64,000 nt of DNA, from the NCBI GenBank assembly GCA_037157565.1, contig JAZHRO010000062.1, positions 4,712,001-4,776,000 on the forward strand. The letters run 5' to 3'. Source of the stretch: Thalassia testudinum (lineage: Eukaryota > Streptophyta > Magnoliopsida > Alismatales > Hydrocharitaceae). Shown here in pieces: positions 54,881-64,000 of the stretch. The notes beneath the pieces are model-generated. The model saw only the letters and a list, made by a program, of their open reading frames with translations, had not been told where the DNA came from and did no database searches. Numbering within the stretch: the stretch's first letter is position 1; every line of letters begins with the position of its first letter. The translations under genes were made by a program, and so were the position numbers.

Positions 54881-55378
54881 GACAAGTTATATTAAGCATA
54901 CGAAGGTGACCATAAAAAGTGCGATAAGTGCAATAATCAAACTTTTATTGTGACCTTGTTCCACTTTAACATAATTTTTGCCGTTAAGTTTATGTTTAAT
55001 ATTTGCAAATAAGTGTTGTTTCATGACATAAGTGATGAACTTTGTTAAAAGACCATGAAAGTGCAAGGAATACAAAATAACAAGGATGGAACAAACGAAT
55101 TGGATGGCATGAAGAGAACTTGAGAAGATCTAGTGTTTTTTATTTTCTAGACTGAATGCCTCCTAACTAGTGATATAATAAATGACATAAAAATAATCAA
55201 AATAAGTTTAGGACTCACAAAATTCCTAGTTGCTCTTCAAAGGATACCTAATTTCACAAATTCGATTTGTCTATTATCGTTTTTACAAAACAAAAGTTTT
55301 TTTGCAAAAGAGGATATTTTCATAGGAATAACGAACCAATAAGATCAAAGTTTAAAATTGATACTTGTTTAATTCCTT

Positions 55379-55905
55379 ACAAGTACCGACATTAAAGCTT
55401 AGTACCGATACATGTAAGTTATAGGCTTGGTTCAATTCTGGGAACTAAACATGTATTCAACAAGTATCGGTACTAAATATTAGTACTAGTACACATGGTG
55501 TACAGGTCTAGCTCCTTTTTGAACTCTTGTTAAATCTGTACCCAACAAGTATTGCATCTTAATATCGATACATATGGGTTACAAGTGAACCTTCATTGGC
55601 AAACCTATATGTAATAGGTACCAGTAGTCTTAGTACCAGTACATGTGGGATACATGTTTGGTCTCTTTGAAACATTGGTAAACTTGTACATAACAAGTAC
55701 CAATACTAAGCTCAATATTGGTACATGTTGATTATAGGGGAGCCTTAGTAAGGTGTAAAGGAGTTTTAAAAACACTCAAGCTATAAGCTATGAGTACCGA
55801 TACAAATACTTAGTGCTAGTACCTAATTGAGTTCTTCGTTTATTAAAAACAAAACTGTAACTAATATCAATACCAGTTCTTTAATATCTGTACCAACTAT
55901 TCGTT
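55379..55905. repeat. Degenerate tandem array, about 80-base units
   Basis: Units begin at about 55379, 55459, 55543, 55614 and 55692, and weaker ones at about 55790 and 55860. Each holds AAGTACCGGTACTAA-like and TTAGTACCGGTACATG-like words in the same order; the palindromic core is GTACCGGTAC. Confidence 0.8.
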
Positions 55906-56002
55906 GGGTTAAATCTAAGTGCCTAAATAAGTGGATCTTTGGTTATTAACGTTGAGATTTGATCCTACACGGCTAGTACTCAAGTCCTCTTGGCCCTAAC
56001 TC

Positions 56003-56010
56003 TATAAATA
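56003..56010 (+). promoter_or_regulatory. TATA box in the SIRE-like LTR candidate
   Basis: TATAAATA followed by a C-rich stretch and CTCAACACAACACTAG, which would place transcript start about 30-40 bases downstream. Position and context support it, but there is no other proof. Confidence 0.5.
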
Positions 56011-56569
56011 GACCCCTTATGCTTCATTCTCAACACAACACTAGCTACAATCACTTCTATTACTCTAAAGAGCTTCCTTACTCTATGTTCTCTCCAAGTT
56101 AAAGAGGCTCGCTGCCCTACATTCTCTCCACGATTCAAGCTTCATTGCAACAAGCTTGTGAGCGTGCTCCAAAGTGTTTTTCATGCCTTCAAGCCTATGC
56201 ACGCCTAGTGCCTTAGGCTTTCAAAGCGATAACATTAATTCAATTCATTGGAAGGCCTTAGGTTCCATTGTAAGATTTTATTTTCTATCTTTACACTTAT
56301 ACTTCATTGTATTAAATTATTCTATCTTGTAATTGGGTTGAGGTAACCCGTTAATTACCTCTTGTTTAGTGGAATTGATTCCCTCAGTGTAAGGGAATCA
56401 GGTTTAAAAATCCTAAGTTGGGAGACTTAGGTGGTGAAGTAGTGGGGTAGGGGATCATTATACATCTTGTGTATTTTTGCGGTTTAACTGGTTTAATTCT
56501 TTTACAATTATTTTTTATCCCACACTATTCAACCCCCCTTCTAGTTGTGTGCTTGTGTTTTTTAGATCT

Positions 56570-57443
56570 TGTAACTTTAGGATAATGGAATTATACCAGA
56601 TCTCCTACCACCCATTCACTTTCTCTCTTGCAATTTAATAAGCTCCCATGCTTCCTTCAAGGTGTATTGTGATAATTTTGGATTAAAGGTAGCCTGACTT
56701 GTCTAGCACCACTCTGGTGTAAGCGGAAACCTTTTTGTTGCGTTAATCTATCTAACCAACATGGTTTTCCAAATAAGAGAATTAGAAACCTTAGAAGATA
56801 GATCTAGACTCTCCTTGCAAGTACTTATGATGCATTCAATTGTAGTAGATAAATATCTTTTTGAAAAGAAGGTTGGCTATCCATTTGACAACAACCACCT
56901 TTCTTAGCTTCCCCTAGCCTCTCAGACCGAACCCCCTCCTTTTTTGGCGTGCATAATATCCCATCATCCATATCTTGAAAATTTTATTTCTTGCATCTCT
57001 ACTCTTATGAAGTTCTAAGCTATCAATATGTAATCCTTGCCACTTTATTTGGCATTTGAGTAATATATTTTTGAGTGGTGATCAATTGGATAACCACCCC
57101 TTACCTTTTCCAAAAAAAAAATTCCCCAACTAATCTCATGCCTTTTTAAAGGAATCTCTCTAGTATCCCTATCGTGTCGATAAGCTAATAATATAACCCA
57201 TAAATGACTAGCTTGAACAATTAAAGTCGAACAGAGGATACACAATGAACCATCACACCGTATATTATGCTCTTTATATGATTAAGCACTAGATTCAATT
57301 CCTTGGAGAGGGCTTGCTTGGGATCAACGGGGAGACCCAAGTAGGTACTTGAGAGGGTCCAAGTTGTACGTCCACAAGGCAAGAGGGATAACTAGGATCT
57401 ACAAGAGGCTAAGAGGTATACATTACTCTTTACATTATTTACA
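56570..57443 (-). pseudogene. L1-type LINE, reverse transcriptase end and later region
   Basis: On the minus strand YLG.PLIPSKPSPRELNLVL, LNHIKSIIYGVMVHCVSSVR, KRHEISWGIFFLEKVRGGYP and SQYTLKEAWELIKLQER are found in order, as in an L1 polymerase after the reverse transcriptase core. The matching front half is at 62987-64000. A hAT-like element lies between. Frames are broken by stops. Confidence 0.8.
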
Positions 57444-57559
57444 GTCAAGCTCAAGGGTGCAAAAATTGGTCTATGCGACTGATTAATTAGCCGCATAAAC
57501 ATATGCGATCAAGAAATGAACCGAGTATATAGCCTGATAGTCAATCTACCTGATTAATC

Positions 57560-58195
57560 GACCAACTAAGGTTTAAGGTTTCAATTTTTTTTTAAGCTTT
57601 GATTCACGTGCAATGCAACCCTAAACCAAATGACCCAAACGACACCTGTCTTCTCCCAATGCACGAAAGTCCTAAGCAAAACCCTCGATCCTTCCCCGAG
57701 GCTTCTCGTTGATGCTCTCGCCATCGACCACCGGTGATCGACCCACCGCCACCTAGAACCTCTTCGCGAGTCATTGCTCCAGCCAGTAGGTGTTTGATTG
57801 TCATTGCACTGCCCAACCCCTCCATTTCCAGTGAACAATCTCCGCGGTGGCTACTGGCATTTGCAATCATCGCTAGTGGTTCCATTACCAGTGTGCGGTG
57901 CGCTGGTAGCTGCTGCCCTTTCCACTGGTGGTTGCTGCTCTCCACAATCTACCGGTAGCCATTGCTTCTCTCTATTCTCTTCTTATCGGTGGTTGCTTCT
58001 CTTTTAACTTTCTTTCATGTTTGATGACATTGATTCTTTTTTAAAAAAAGTTTAATGATTCTGCTAGAATGATTTTCTTGCAAATGTGAGTTTAGATTAG
58101 TTTTTGTTACCGTGAGTTGCATATATTACTATAAATAGGTTTGTGCTTGCATTTATTACTTTTTTTGTGATTTGGATTTTATGCATAGTAGCATA
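57560..58195. other. GC-rich stretch inside hAT-like copy 2
   Basis: 57660-57990 is GC-richer than the surroundings and has frames on both strands (57945-57604 minus, 57734-57958 plus) without a known motif. Copy 1 lacks the middle of this stretch. It may be captured host sequence. The last bases before 58196 are AT-rich. Confidence 0.4.
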
Positions 58196-58350
58196 TGTTG
58201 ATACTCCTATTTATATTGTTTATGTTTACCGGGGATTGTTTTGTTATCTTTATATTTTGTCTGGTTCTTTTATGTATTTTTCCCAACATCTCTCTCTATA
58301 TAGAGAGGTGTAGAGTTTTTTCAATAAAGTAGATTGATCATTTCTTCTTA
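58196..58350 (+). repeat. Copia F 5' LTR
   Basis: Begins TGTTGATACTC and ends CTTCTTA. The TATA box lies in the perfect palindrome CTCTCTATATAGAGAG (58292-58307). Confidence 0.9.
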
Positions 58351-59127
58351 CTTGGTATCAGAGCATTGGTCCTAGACTGTGGTTCTAGGTATCCCACCCC
58401 CTACAGCCTCCAAAATCCTAACCACCAAAACCCTAATCCTCCTTTCTCCCTCAAGAGCAGCAGAAGCTCTGGCGGCGTGCTGCAGCACGTGCGACGGTGT
58501 TGCGGCAGTGCGGGTGAGCCGACAGCACCCTCAGGAGGCACTTGCAGCGGCGCAGCATCGTGTTTTGAGGCCTCCTTGGTTTCCAGCAGTGGCGCAGCAA
58601 TCACCACACTGATTGTGGTGGCTCTGCGACATTGCTCACGACTCTCAGTGGTGGCGCAGCAGCATCAAGTGGCGCTTGCGGTGGCACTGCGACCTCTTGG
58701 AGGTTGATCTGGTCACCGGCGACACCTTTGAGGTTGGTGCTGGGCCAGTGCTTCGCCTTAGCACCGCCACAGCAGCTACCAGAGGCCACTACGAGGGGCA
58801 GCGGTGCAATTAGGGTTGTTGCGTCGCTAGCAGCGAGAAACTTGAGGCCGCAGCAGGCTGCAACGACGCCTCTGGGGCTGCTATGCCACTGATGCTTCGC
58901 CGGAGCACCTCCTCAGAGATCGCTGAGGGCTAACCGGAGGCTGCGATGCTTCTTATGTTAACTTCAAGGGGTTGGTGCCATTCTAGAGTCCACCCATGAT
59001 TTGAAAACTCAATGTTAGGTCATGGTTTGGTGCTTCCGGATGAAATTTTGCATCTAGAGTGATGCCTTGGTGATTTTACATCTATGATGGTGAGTTATAG
59101 CTCTTGGTGATCCACTTCATCGCTACT
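58351..59127 (+). other. Copia F leader (no gag)
   Basis: It has the primer site, then a GC-rich stretch with AGCAG/GGCGG triplets (58440-58900), and a less rich part from 58950. Frames such as 58366-58707 show no Gag or zinc-knuckle motif. In related copia A, B and E a Gag of about 270-300 residues would be expected here. Confidence 0.7.
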
Positions 59128-59700
59128 ATGGCAGGGGTGGTTGAGTATGCAGGCATGATACCGCAGAAGCATGACAGGAGCCACCATGGTATAGGATGGT
59201 TAGTCGATTCCGGTGCTTCACAGCATCTCTGTGGAGATCAGAGCTAATTTCGGTCACTCATTTTCGTTGCATCAGAGAGAACGGTACAGGTTGCTGATGG
59301 CAGACATGCTCCCATTGTTGGCTAGGGGGAAGTATCTACGACCCCTACGTTGCGGCTGCTGAGAGCACTACATGTACTGGAGTTTCCCATAAGCTTGTCC
59401 GTGAGCAGGATCACGAAGGATCTTCATTGTAGGGTGATTTTTGATGAGGTCGGATGTATTGTCCAAGATAAGCTTATTGGAAAGACCATCGCCAGAGGTA
59501 CAGAGGAGAATGGTCTTTATCATCTTCGTCAGGAGCCATTTGCAGGTGTTAGTAGACATGATGGTGGGAGTGTTACAACGGCACGTTTGTCTAGGACATT
59601 TGCCTTTGGATCGCCTCAAGAGGGTGATTTCGCATATTTCATCTGCTGTTACTATTAGGTGTGATGCTTGCAATTGGGTAAGCATCATCAGTCTTCATTC
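59128..59700 (+). pseudogene. pol: Copia F protease and pre-integrase
   Basis: The ATG at 59128 opens MAGVVEYAGMIPQKHDRS, directly followed by HHGIGWLVDSGASQHLCGDQ and a stop. The active site D-S-G-A is intact. Further on LHCRVIFDEVGCIVQDKLIG and the zinc pre-integrase stretch (CDACNWVSI near 59660) follow with shifted frames. With no Gag in front, this start is unusual for the family. Confidence 0.8.
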
Positions 59701-60360
59701 CCTGCTAGTGCTTCTCCTTGATCAGCTACCCCCTTTGAGTTACTCCATATGGATGTTTGGGGATCGAGTAGAGTTCCAAACAGGACAGGACATCGTTACT
59801 ATCTCGTTGTCGACGATTTCACAAGAATATCCTGGGTGTTTCTTATGCAGAATAAGGCAGAGGTTGGAGGTATTATAAAGACTCTTCTCTTGGAGATTGT
59901 GACTCAGTATTCTGCTACAGTGAAGATTGTACGGATAGATAATGCCTTCGAGTTCTACACTACTAGACTAGCAGAGTTTTACAGTACTCATAGGATTATC
60001 CATCAAACTTCTTATCCCCATACCTCACAGCAGAATGGAGTTGCCGAGTGGAAGCACAGACACCTGTTAGAGGTTTCCTGCACTCTTCTTATCCACCACA
60101 ATGTTCCACAGAGATACTGGGGGGATGCTGTTTTGACGGCGACCTACCTCATTAACTGGATGTCAAGTGCAGTTTTTCACGAGCAGATATCGATTCTCCT
60201 TTTACACCCAAATGGCAAGCTTTTCCATGTGCCTCCTAGGAGTTTTGGATGTGTTGCTTTTGTTCATATGCCATCACCAGGACGTGACAAGCTTGCTCCT
60301 CGCGTTGTTAAGTGCATCTTCTTAGAGTACTTCAAGAGTCAGAAGGGGTACTGATGCTAT
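59701..60360 (+). pseudogene. pol: Copia F integrase
   Basis: A frame of 201 residues (59749-60354) has LVVDDFTRISW (Asp 22), VRIDNAFEF (Asp 64) and QQNGVAEWKHRHL (Glu 100), giving 35 residues between the last two: the D,D35E triad is intact. YWGDAVLTATYLINWM and the KCIFLEYFKSQKGY end follow. The frame stops with TGA where the family has an Arg codon (KGYRCYE..). Confidence 0.9.
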
Positions 60361-60945
60361 GAACTCATCCACCATAGGCATTATATCAGCGTTGATGTGA
60401 CTTTTCATGAGACACCATATTTTTCTGTTGCTAGACAGATGAGTGTTCATGATGATGCAGCTTCCATGCCTATTCCTCTAATTTCACTTGAGGATATTCC
60501 GGTTTCCATACCTCAACCAACCTCTTCAGGCTCCACTACCCCCGTGGATAACTACCAGAGATTGCATGGTCCTCTACGCACATATAGTAGACCTCATGCG
60601 ACACTACAGAGGCCACCGGCCACACCAGTGACTGATGTGTCACAGGCAGTTGAGATTGACTCTGGTGGCAATGATATTCTAGTTAGACTTGATCCCCCTA
60701 ACAGTGCAGATCACTACAGTAGTGAGGCTCCTTATGCAGCGACTCAGTCAGAGATACCATATGATTCTGACCTTCCTATTGCTATTAGGAAGGCACCCTG
60801 TACATGTGAGTCTAGATATCGTGTTGCAGGTAGTTTGGCTACCGATGGTCTTGCTCCTTAGTTTAGCAGCTTCTGTCAAGCACTCACAACGTCACACATT
60901 CCGTCTACCTACCAGCAGGCCATGCTTGATCCTAAGTGGCGTTAA
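60361..60945 (+). pseudogene. pol: Copia F linker
   Basis: 60397-60861 gives MTFHETPYFSVARQMSVHDD and a Ser/Thr/Pro-rich linker that ends in SLATDGLAP before a stop. The family has Gln at this stop. Confidence 0.78.
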
Positions 60946-61660
60946 ACCATGGAGGATGAGATGGCTACACTTCAGAGTAGACAGACTTGGGATCTCACTT
61001 TGCTTCCTATAGGTGCGCGACTTGTTGGCTCCAGATGGGTCTTTGCCTTGAAATACAACCCTGATGGGTCTATTTCAAGGTTTAAGGCCAGGTTGGTGGC
61101 AAAAGGGTTCACCCAGACTTATGTGGTGAACTTCTTTGATACTTTCTCTCCTGTTGTACGTCTTGCCACCGTTCGGGTACTCATCTCTATTGCTGCCCAC
61201 AGAGATTGGAGGTTATACCAGCTTGATGTGAAGAATGCTTTTCTCTATGGTGATCTTCAGGAGGAGGTTTACATGCAGCAACCCCCAGGTTTTCAGGTTT
61301 AGGGGGAGTGTGTGTGCAGACTTAGGAAGGTCATTTATGGCCTGAAGCAGAACCCGAGAGCCTAGTTTCAGAAGCTGTCAGATGTGTTGCAGAAGATGGG
61401 GATGCAGAGGTCTTTAAATCATTTTCTGTTTGTTTGGAAAATGGAGAATGACATTGTAGCACTATTGATTTATGTAGATGATCTGATTATCACCGGCAGT
61501 GATGAGGCTGAGATAAGACATGTCAATGAGTCTCTTGCACAGAAGTTTGTTATGAAGGATTTAGGCCAGCTTAGATACTTTCTGAGGATTGAGATTGCTA
61601 AGAGTAAAAATGGGATTATTCTTTCTCAACGCAAGTATGCGTTGGATGTCCTTTAGGAGA
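60946..61660 (+). pseudogene. pol: Copia F reverse transcriptase
   Basis: 60949-61302 gives [20 protein letters not shown] and [20 protein letters not shown]. 61384-61656 gives IVALLIYVDDLIITGSDEAE and KDLGQLRYFLRIEIAKSKNG. The catalytic YVDD is intact. Stops at 61300 and near 61363 (family Gln and Trp) and at 61654 break the frame. Confidence 0.9.
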
Positions 61661-62430
61661 CAAGCATGCTGGGGTCTAAGTCAACCAATATTCCTATGGA
61701 CCCCAAGGCACATCTACATGATGAGGAGACAGAGGTAGTTGATAGCAAAGCGTACAGACAACTTGTAGGCAAGTTGTTGTATCTGACCATTACCAGATCG
61801 GATATTGCCTTGGCAGTAGGTAAACTCAGCCAGGTTATGGAGAAGCCAACGAAGTTGCATTGGCAGGAAGCCATGCAAGTGCTTAGATACTTGAAGAAAG
61901 TACCAGGTCATGTATTCTCTTCCAGAGAGGCTTTCCTATGACAATGGTAGGATATTCTGATGCGGATTATGCACGATGTGTGCTTGACAGGAATTCTACC
62001 ACTGATTTCTGTACCTTTATGGCTGGTAATCTGGTTACTTGGAGGAGCAAGAAACAGGGGATAGTTTCTCGCTCCAGTGCAGAGTCAGAGTATAGGGCGA
62101 TGGCCCAAACTGCTGCAAAGATGGTTGGAATACAGTCTCTACTGCATGATTTACACATCCAGATTGAGGAACCTATGGAGATGCGATACAACAATCAAGC
62201 TACTACATATATAGCCAACAACCCGATGTTCCATGAGCACACCAAACATGTTGAGGTTGACTGCCACTATACCAGAGATCTCATACAACGTGGTTTGCTA
62301 CGACGTACTAATGTTGCATCTGAGGATCAAACTGCTGATGTGTTCACAAAGCCTCTACCTCGATTGGCATTTGATTATTGTTGTTCCAAGCATAGCATGA
62401 TTGACATCTATGCTCCAATTTGAGGGGGAG
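61661..62430 (+). pseudogene. pol: Copia F RNase H domain
   Basis: 61666-61941 gives MLGSKSTNIPMDPKAHLHDE and VGKLLYLTITRSDIALAVGK. After a frameshift 61938-62423 gives MVGYSDADYARCVLDRNSTT, SSAESEYRAMAQTAAKM, then MEMRYNNQATTYIANNPMF (family CDN reads YNN, so that Asp is lost) and ends DIYAPI before the polypurine tract. Confidence 0.88.
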
Positions 62431-62583
62431 TGTTGATACTCTTATTTATATTGTTTATGTTTACTGGGACTGCTTTGTTATGCTTATATTTTGTCTAATT
62501 TTTTAATGTATTTTTCCCAACATCTCTCTCTATATAGAGAGGTGTAGAGTTTTCTCAATAAAGTAGATTGGTCATTTCTTCCT
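62431..62583 (+). repeat. Copia F 3' LTR
   Basis: Pairs with 58196-58350. CTCTCTATATAGAGAG at 62526-62541. Ends TTCTTCCTA. Confidence 0.9.
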
Positions 62584-62986
62584 ATATGATTTTTAGATTT
62601 TTTGCTTTAGATTTTCATTTACGATGAATTGGTGAATTGCAATCATGAGTTGCATATATTCATGTAAGTTGTAACATGTTCTTCAAGTCTTTTTGTCCTA
62701 ATGTGATGTTAATTTTGAAATAGTTACTTGTTGATTATGATTCTAAATTCTAATTATATGTTAATTTTTTTCATGTTTTACGGACATAGTTAAATTGGTT
62801 TTAAGATCATGTATGTTTTCTTTTTATAATTGCTTGTGTTTCATTTGTGGAGGCATGTTATATTTAATATTTCAAATATTAAAAAATACTACACCGATTA
62901 ATCCATGATTAATCACCCGCATACTGTATACTCTTCAGTCCGTGACCTCACCAACTGAATATAAACTGTCAATTTCTGTAGCCTTG
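62584..62986. other. hAT-like copy 2, right part
   Basis: AT-rich, with ATTAATC words, ending in the terminal inverted repeat. The plus strand here corresponds to the minus strand of 13691 to about 13930. No gene. Confidence 0.65.
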
Positions 62987-64000
62987 GTGAGGCTTGAGGG
63001 CTTCTTGATTCTATCCATGCAATCACATAGAGCACAAACTAAGTGCCTTGCACCCTTTAAGAAAAACAGTACTTTATTCACATAAGCTAGATGGGTGGGT
63101 ATCATTCTCCCTTTCCACTTCAAAGGGGTAATTGCACCCCTGATCACCTCCACCATAGTGGATGGCACCTCAATAACGATCGTGAATAAAGGCAAAGGGC
63201 TATGATTCAGAAACTCGAACCTCTTAAAAAAAAGGGCTAAGAGAATCTCCTTATCTTAGCCTAGAGGATCATTTAAAAAGGCTAGTCAGGCACCCATTCA
63301 CCAAGAGATGGAGAAGGATACCTTGTTGGAAACTCTGTCATCCATGAGCACCATCAATACTGAATCTGAGCACCGTGAGAACACAAATGATGAAAGGGTG
63401 GCTCACCAATTCAAATGCCTTAGGTCAATATTCAAGCAAGCCTCGGCCGCAACATTCTTCCTCCAGAATCCAACTAGCAATCCTGCACAAGCAACGTGCA
63501 ATCTGAGATCCTTGCAGGTATGAAAGCTGTCTGGTTGCATGGTACAAGGTTGCAGAGGATGAACTTCAATCTAGAGGCAAGAATCTTCACAGAAATCTTA
63601 TAGATCACATAGCAGCATGAGATAGGCTGGTAGTCATTAAGTTCCATGGACAAGGGCCTATGCTTACCGTGGTGATTTCGGTATGGCTTACAGATCTAAC
63701 CATACATCTCCATGTGAATTCAACAGTCATAAAACTTCTACTGATGGATAAAAAAACGTGTGCCAGACTCAGCTGGACTAGGGACTGGGCTAATACTTCT
63801 AGAGCAGCATCAATCTCCTCATTTGTCACAAGTCATTCTGGTCAGTCCCTTGCTTCCGTTGAGGGTTCCTGTGGAACAGAGGGGAAGTCACCAATTGTCA
63901 AGGGTGACTGGTTGTGCAGATTAGAGAAGTGAGCAACTGCTACCTCTGCAGTGTGCTTTAACTCCAAAATGCCCTCCCCCTTGTTACCAACAAGCAGGCT
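62987..64000 (-). pseudogene. L1-type LINE reverse transcriptase, front part
   Basis: On the minus strand, from about 63640 downward, NDYQPISCCYVIYKISVKIL and ASRLKFILCNLVPCNQTAFI give the front of the RT. A GDSLSPFF block lies near 63210-63240, and DCMDRIKKPSSLT lies at the boundary with hAT-like copy 2. Across that insertion the frame resumes as VNNVKSNVYLL. Upstream (63650-64000) is more broken L1 sequence. Stops make it a relic. Confidence 0.78.

Larger units (their letters stand above)
54881..56560 (+). repeat. SIRE-like copia LTR candidate
   Basis: An AT-rich region contains a tandem array (55379-55905), a TATA box (TCTATAAATAGACCCC, 56003-56010), a CTCAACACAACACTAGC block and an end of the type TATTCAACCCCCCTTCTAG (about 56525-56545). 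This order fits long LTRs of SIRE/Maximus-type elements. No internal region or partner LTR is in the window, so a solo LTR is likely. The left boundary is uncertain. Confidence 0.5.
58196..62583 (+). mobile_element. Copia F: best-preserved copia element, without gag
   Basis: LTRs of about 155 bases (58196-58350 and 62431-62583) flank a plus-strand polymerase. The primer site CTTGGTATCAGAGCATTGG follows the 5' LTR and TTTGAGGGGGAG precedes the 3' LTR. Protease, integrase, reverse transcriptase and RNase H are in order with few interruptions, but no gag block was found between leader and protease. The target duplication is unclear (flanks CATAT and TATAT are possible). It lies inside hAT-like copy 2, so it inserted after that element. 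Confidence 0.9.
57452..62986. mobile_element. hAT-like element, copy 2 (interrupted by copia F)
   Basis: Ends CAAGGGTGCAAAAATTG (left, 57452) and CAAGGCTACAGAAATTG (right, complement, ending 62986), 13 of 17 matching. Flanking octamers GTCAAGCT (57444-57451) and GTGAGGCT (62987-62994) match at 6 of 8 positions, as a hAT duplication would. L1 sequence lies outside both ends. The element proper is about 1.15 kb without copia F. No transposase frame is visible. Copy 1 lies at 13691-14345. Confidence 0.72.

Noticed and set aside
55379..55905. Possible CRISPR-like array
   Set aside because: Units are degenerate with no constant repeat or unique spacers, and the context is a plant LTR.
57604..57945. 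A minus-strand frame of 113 residues
   Set aside because: It lies in the GC-rich part of the hAT-like element and has no transposase or other recognisable motif.
58425..58440. AACCCTAATCC as telomere-like sequence
   Set aside because: It is a single short match in a copia leader, with no tandem repetition.
58366..58892. GC-rich frames that could be a gag
   Set aside because: They give Ser/Ala/Gly-rich peptides without the DETNY, EYYS or zinc-knuckle blocks of the related gag genes. They look like leader sequence.

Overview
The window looks like repeat-dense nuclear DNA from a flowering plant. I see no host protein-coding gene, tRNA, rRNA or CRISPR array. Almost everything recognisable is transposable-element sequence: Ty1/copia, Ty3/gypsy of the Athila and Tat types, L1- and RTE-type LINEs, a hAT-like DNA transposon, a Tourist-like MITE and two compact non-autonomous LTR families (called N1 and N2 here). 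The TRIM-like families, the Asp-type primer-binding site of the Athila element and the Tat element all point to an angiosperm. I cannot name the species.

The layout is a set of nested insertions. (1) 1-2322 holds an L1 fragment, the tail of a minus-strand copia and N1 copy 1. (2) 2473-9336 looks like an Athila-type LTR broken by minus-strand copia E (2853-7956) and a MITE (8640-8997). (3) 9342-11155 is N1 copy 2, with both LTRs and a perfect GTGGT duplication. (4) Copia A runs from about 11161 to 33796 or beyond. It is broken by a solo Athila-type LTR (11889-13301), a hAT-like copy (about 13690-14345), N1 copy 3 (14381-16467) and a 13.9 kb Athila-type element (19088-33029). The Athila element itself carries a DNA repeat and an RTE LINE end. 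(5) 33797-35231 holds the copia A 3' end, a run of adjacent hairpins and an L1 3' end with poly(A). (6) An older copia C is split by a Tat-type gypsy element (35441-52851, duplication ACCTC). The Tat element contains N2 in its 5' LTR, copia B in its reverse transcriptase, truncated copia D in its integrase and a repeat patch. (7) 53781-56560 is mostly unassigned, ending in a SIRE-like LTR candidate with a tandem array. (8) A minus-strand L1 (56570-57443 and 62987-64000) is split by a hAT-like element (57452-62986), which is split in turn by copia F (58196-62583).

The autonomous-type elements encode, or once encoded, Gag, protease, integrase, reverse transcriptase and RNase H. All are broken by stops and frameshifts, and catalytic residues are lost in several. 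Copia F is the best preserved and appears to lack gag. N1, N2, the MITE and the hAT copies show no enzyme of their own and would have depended on helpers. All boundaries, duplications and domain calls were read by eye from the sequence; no alignment or database search was run.
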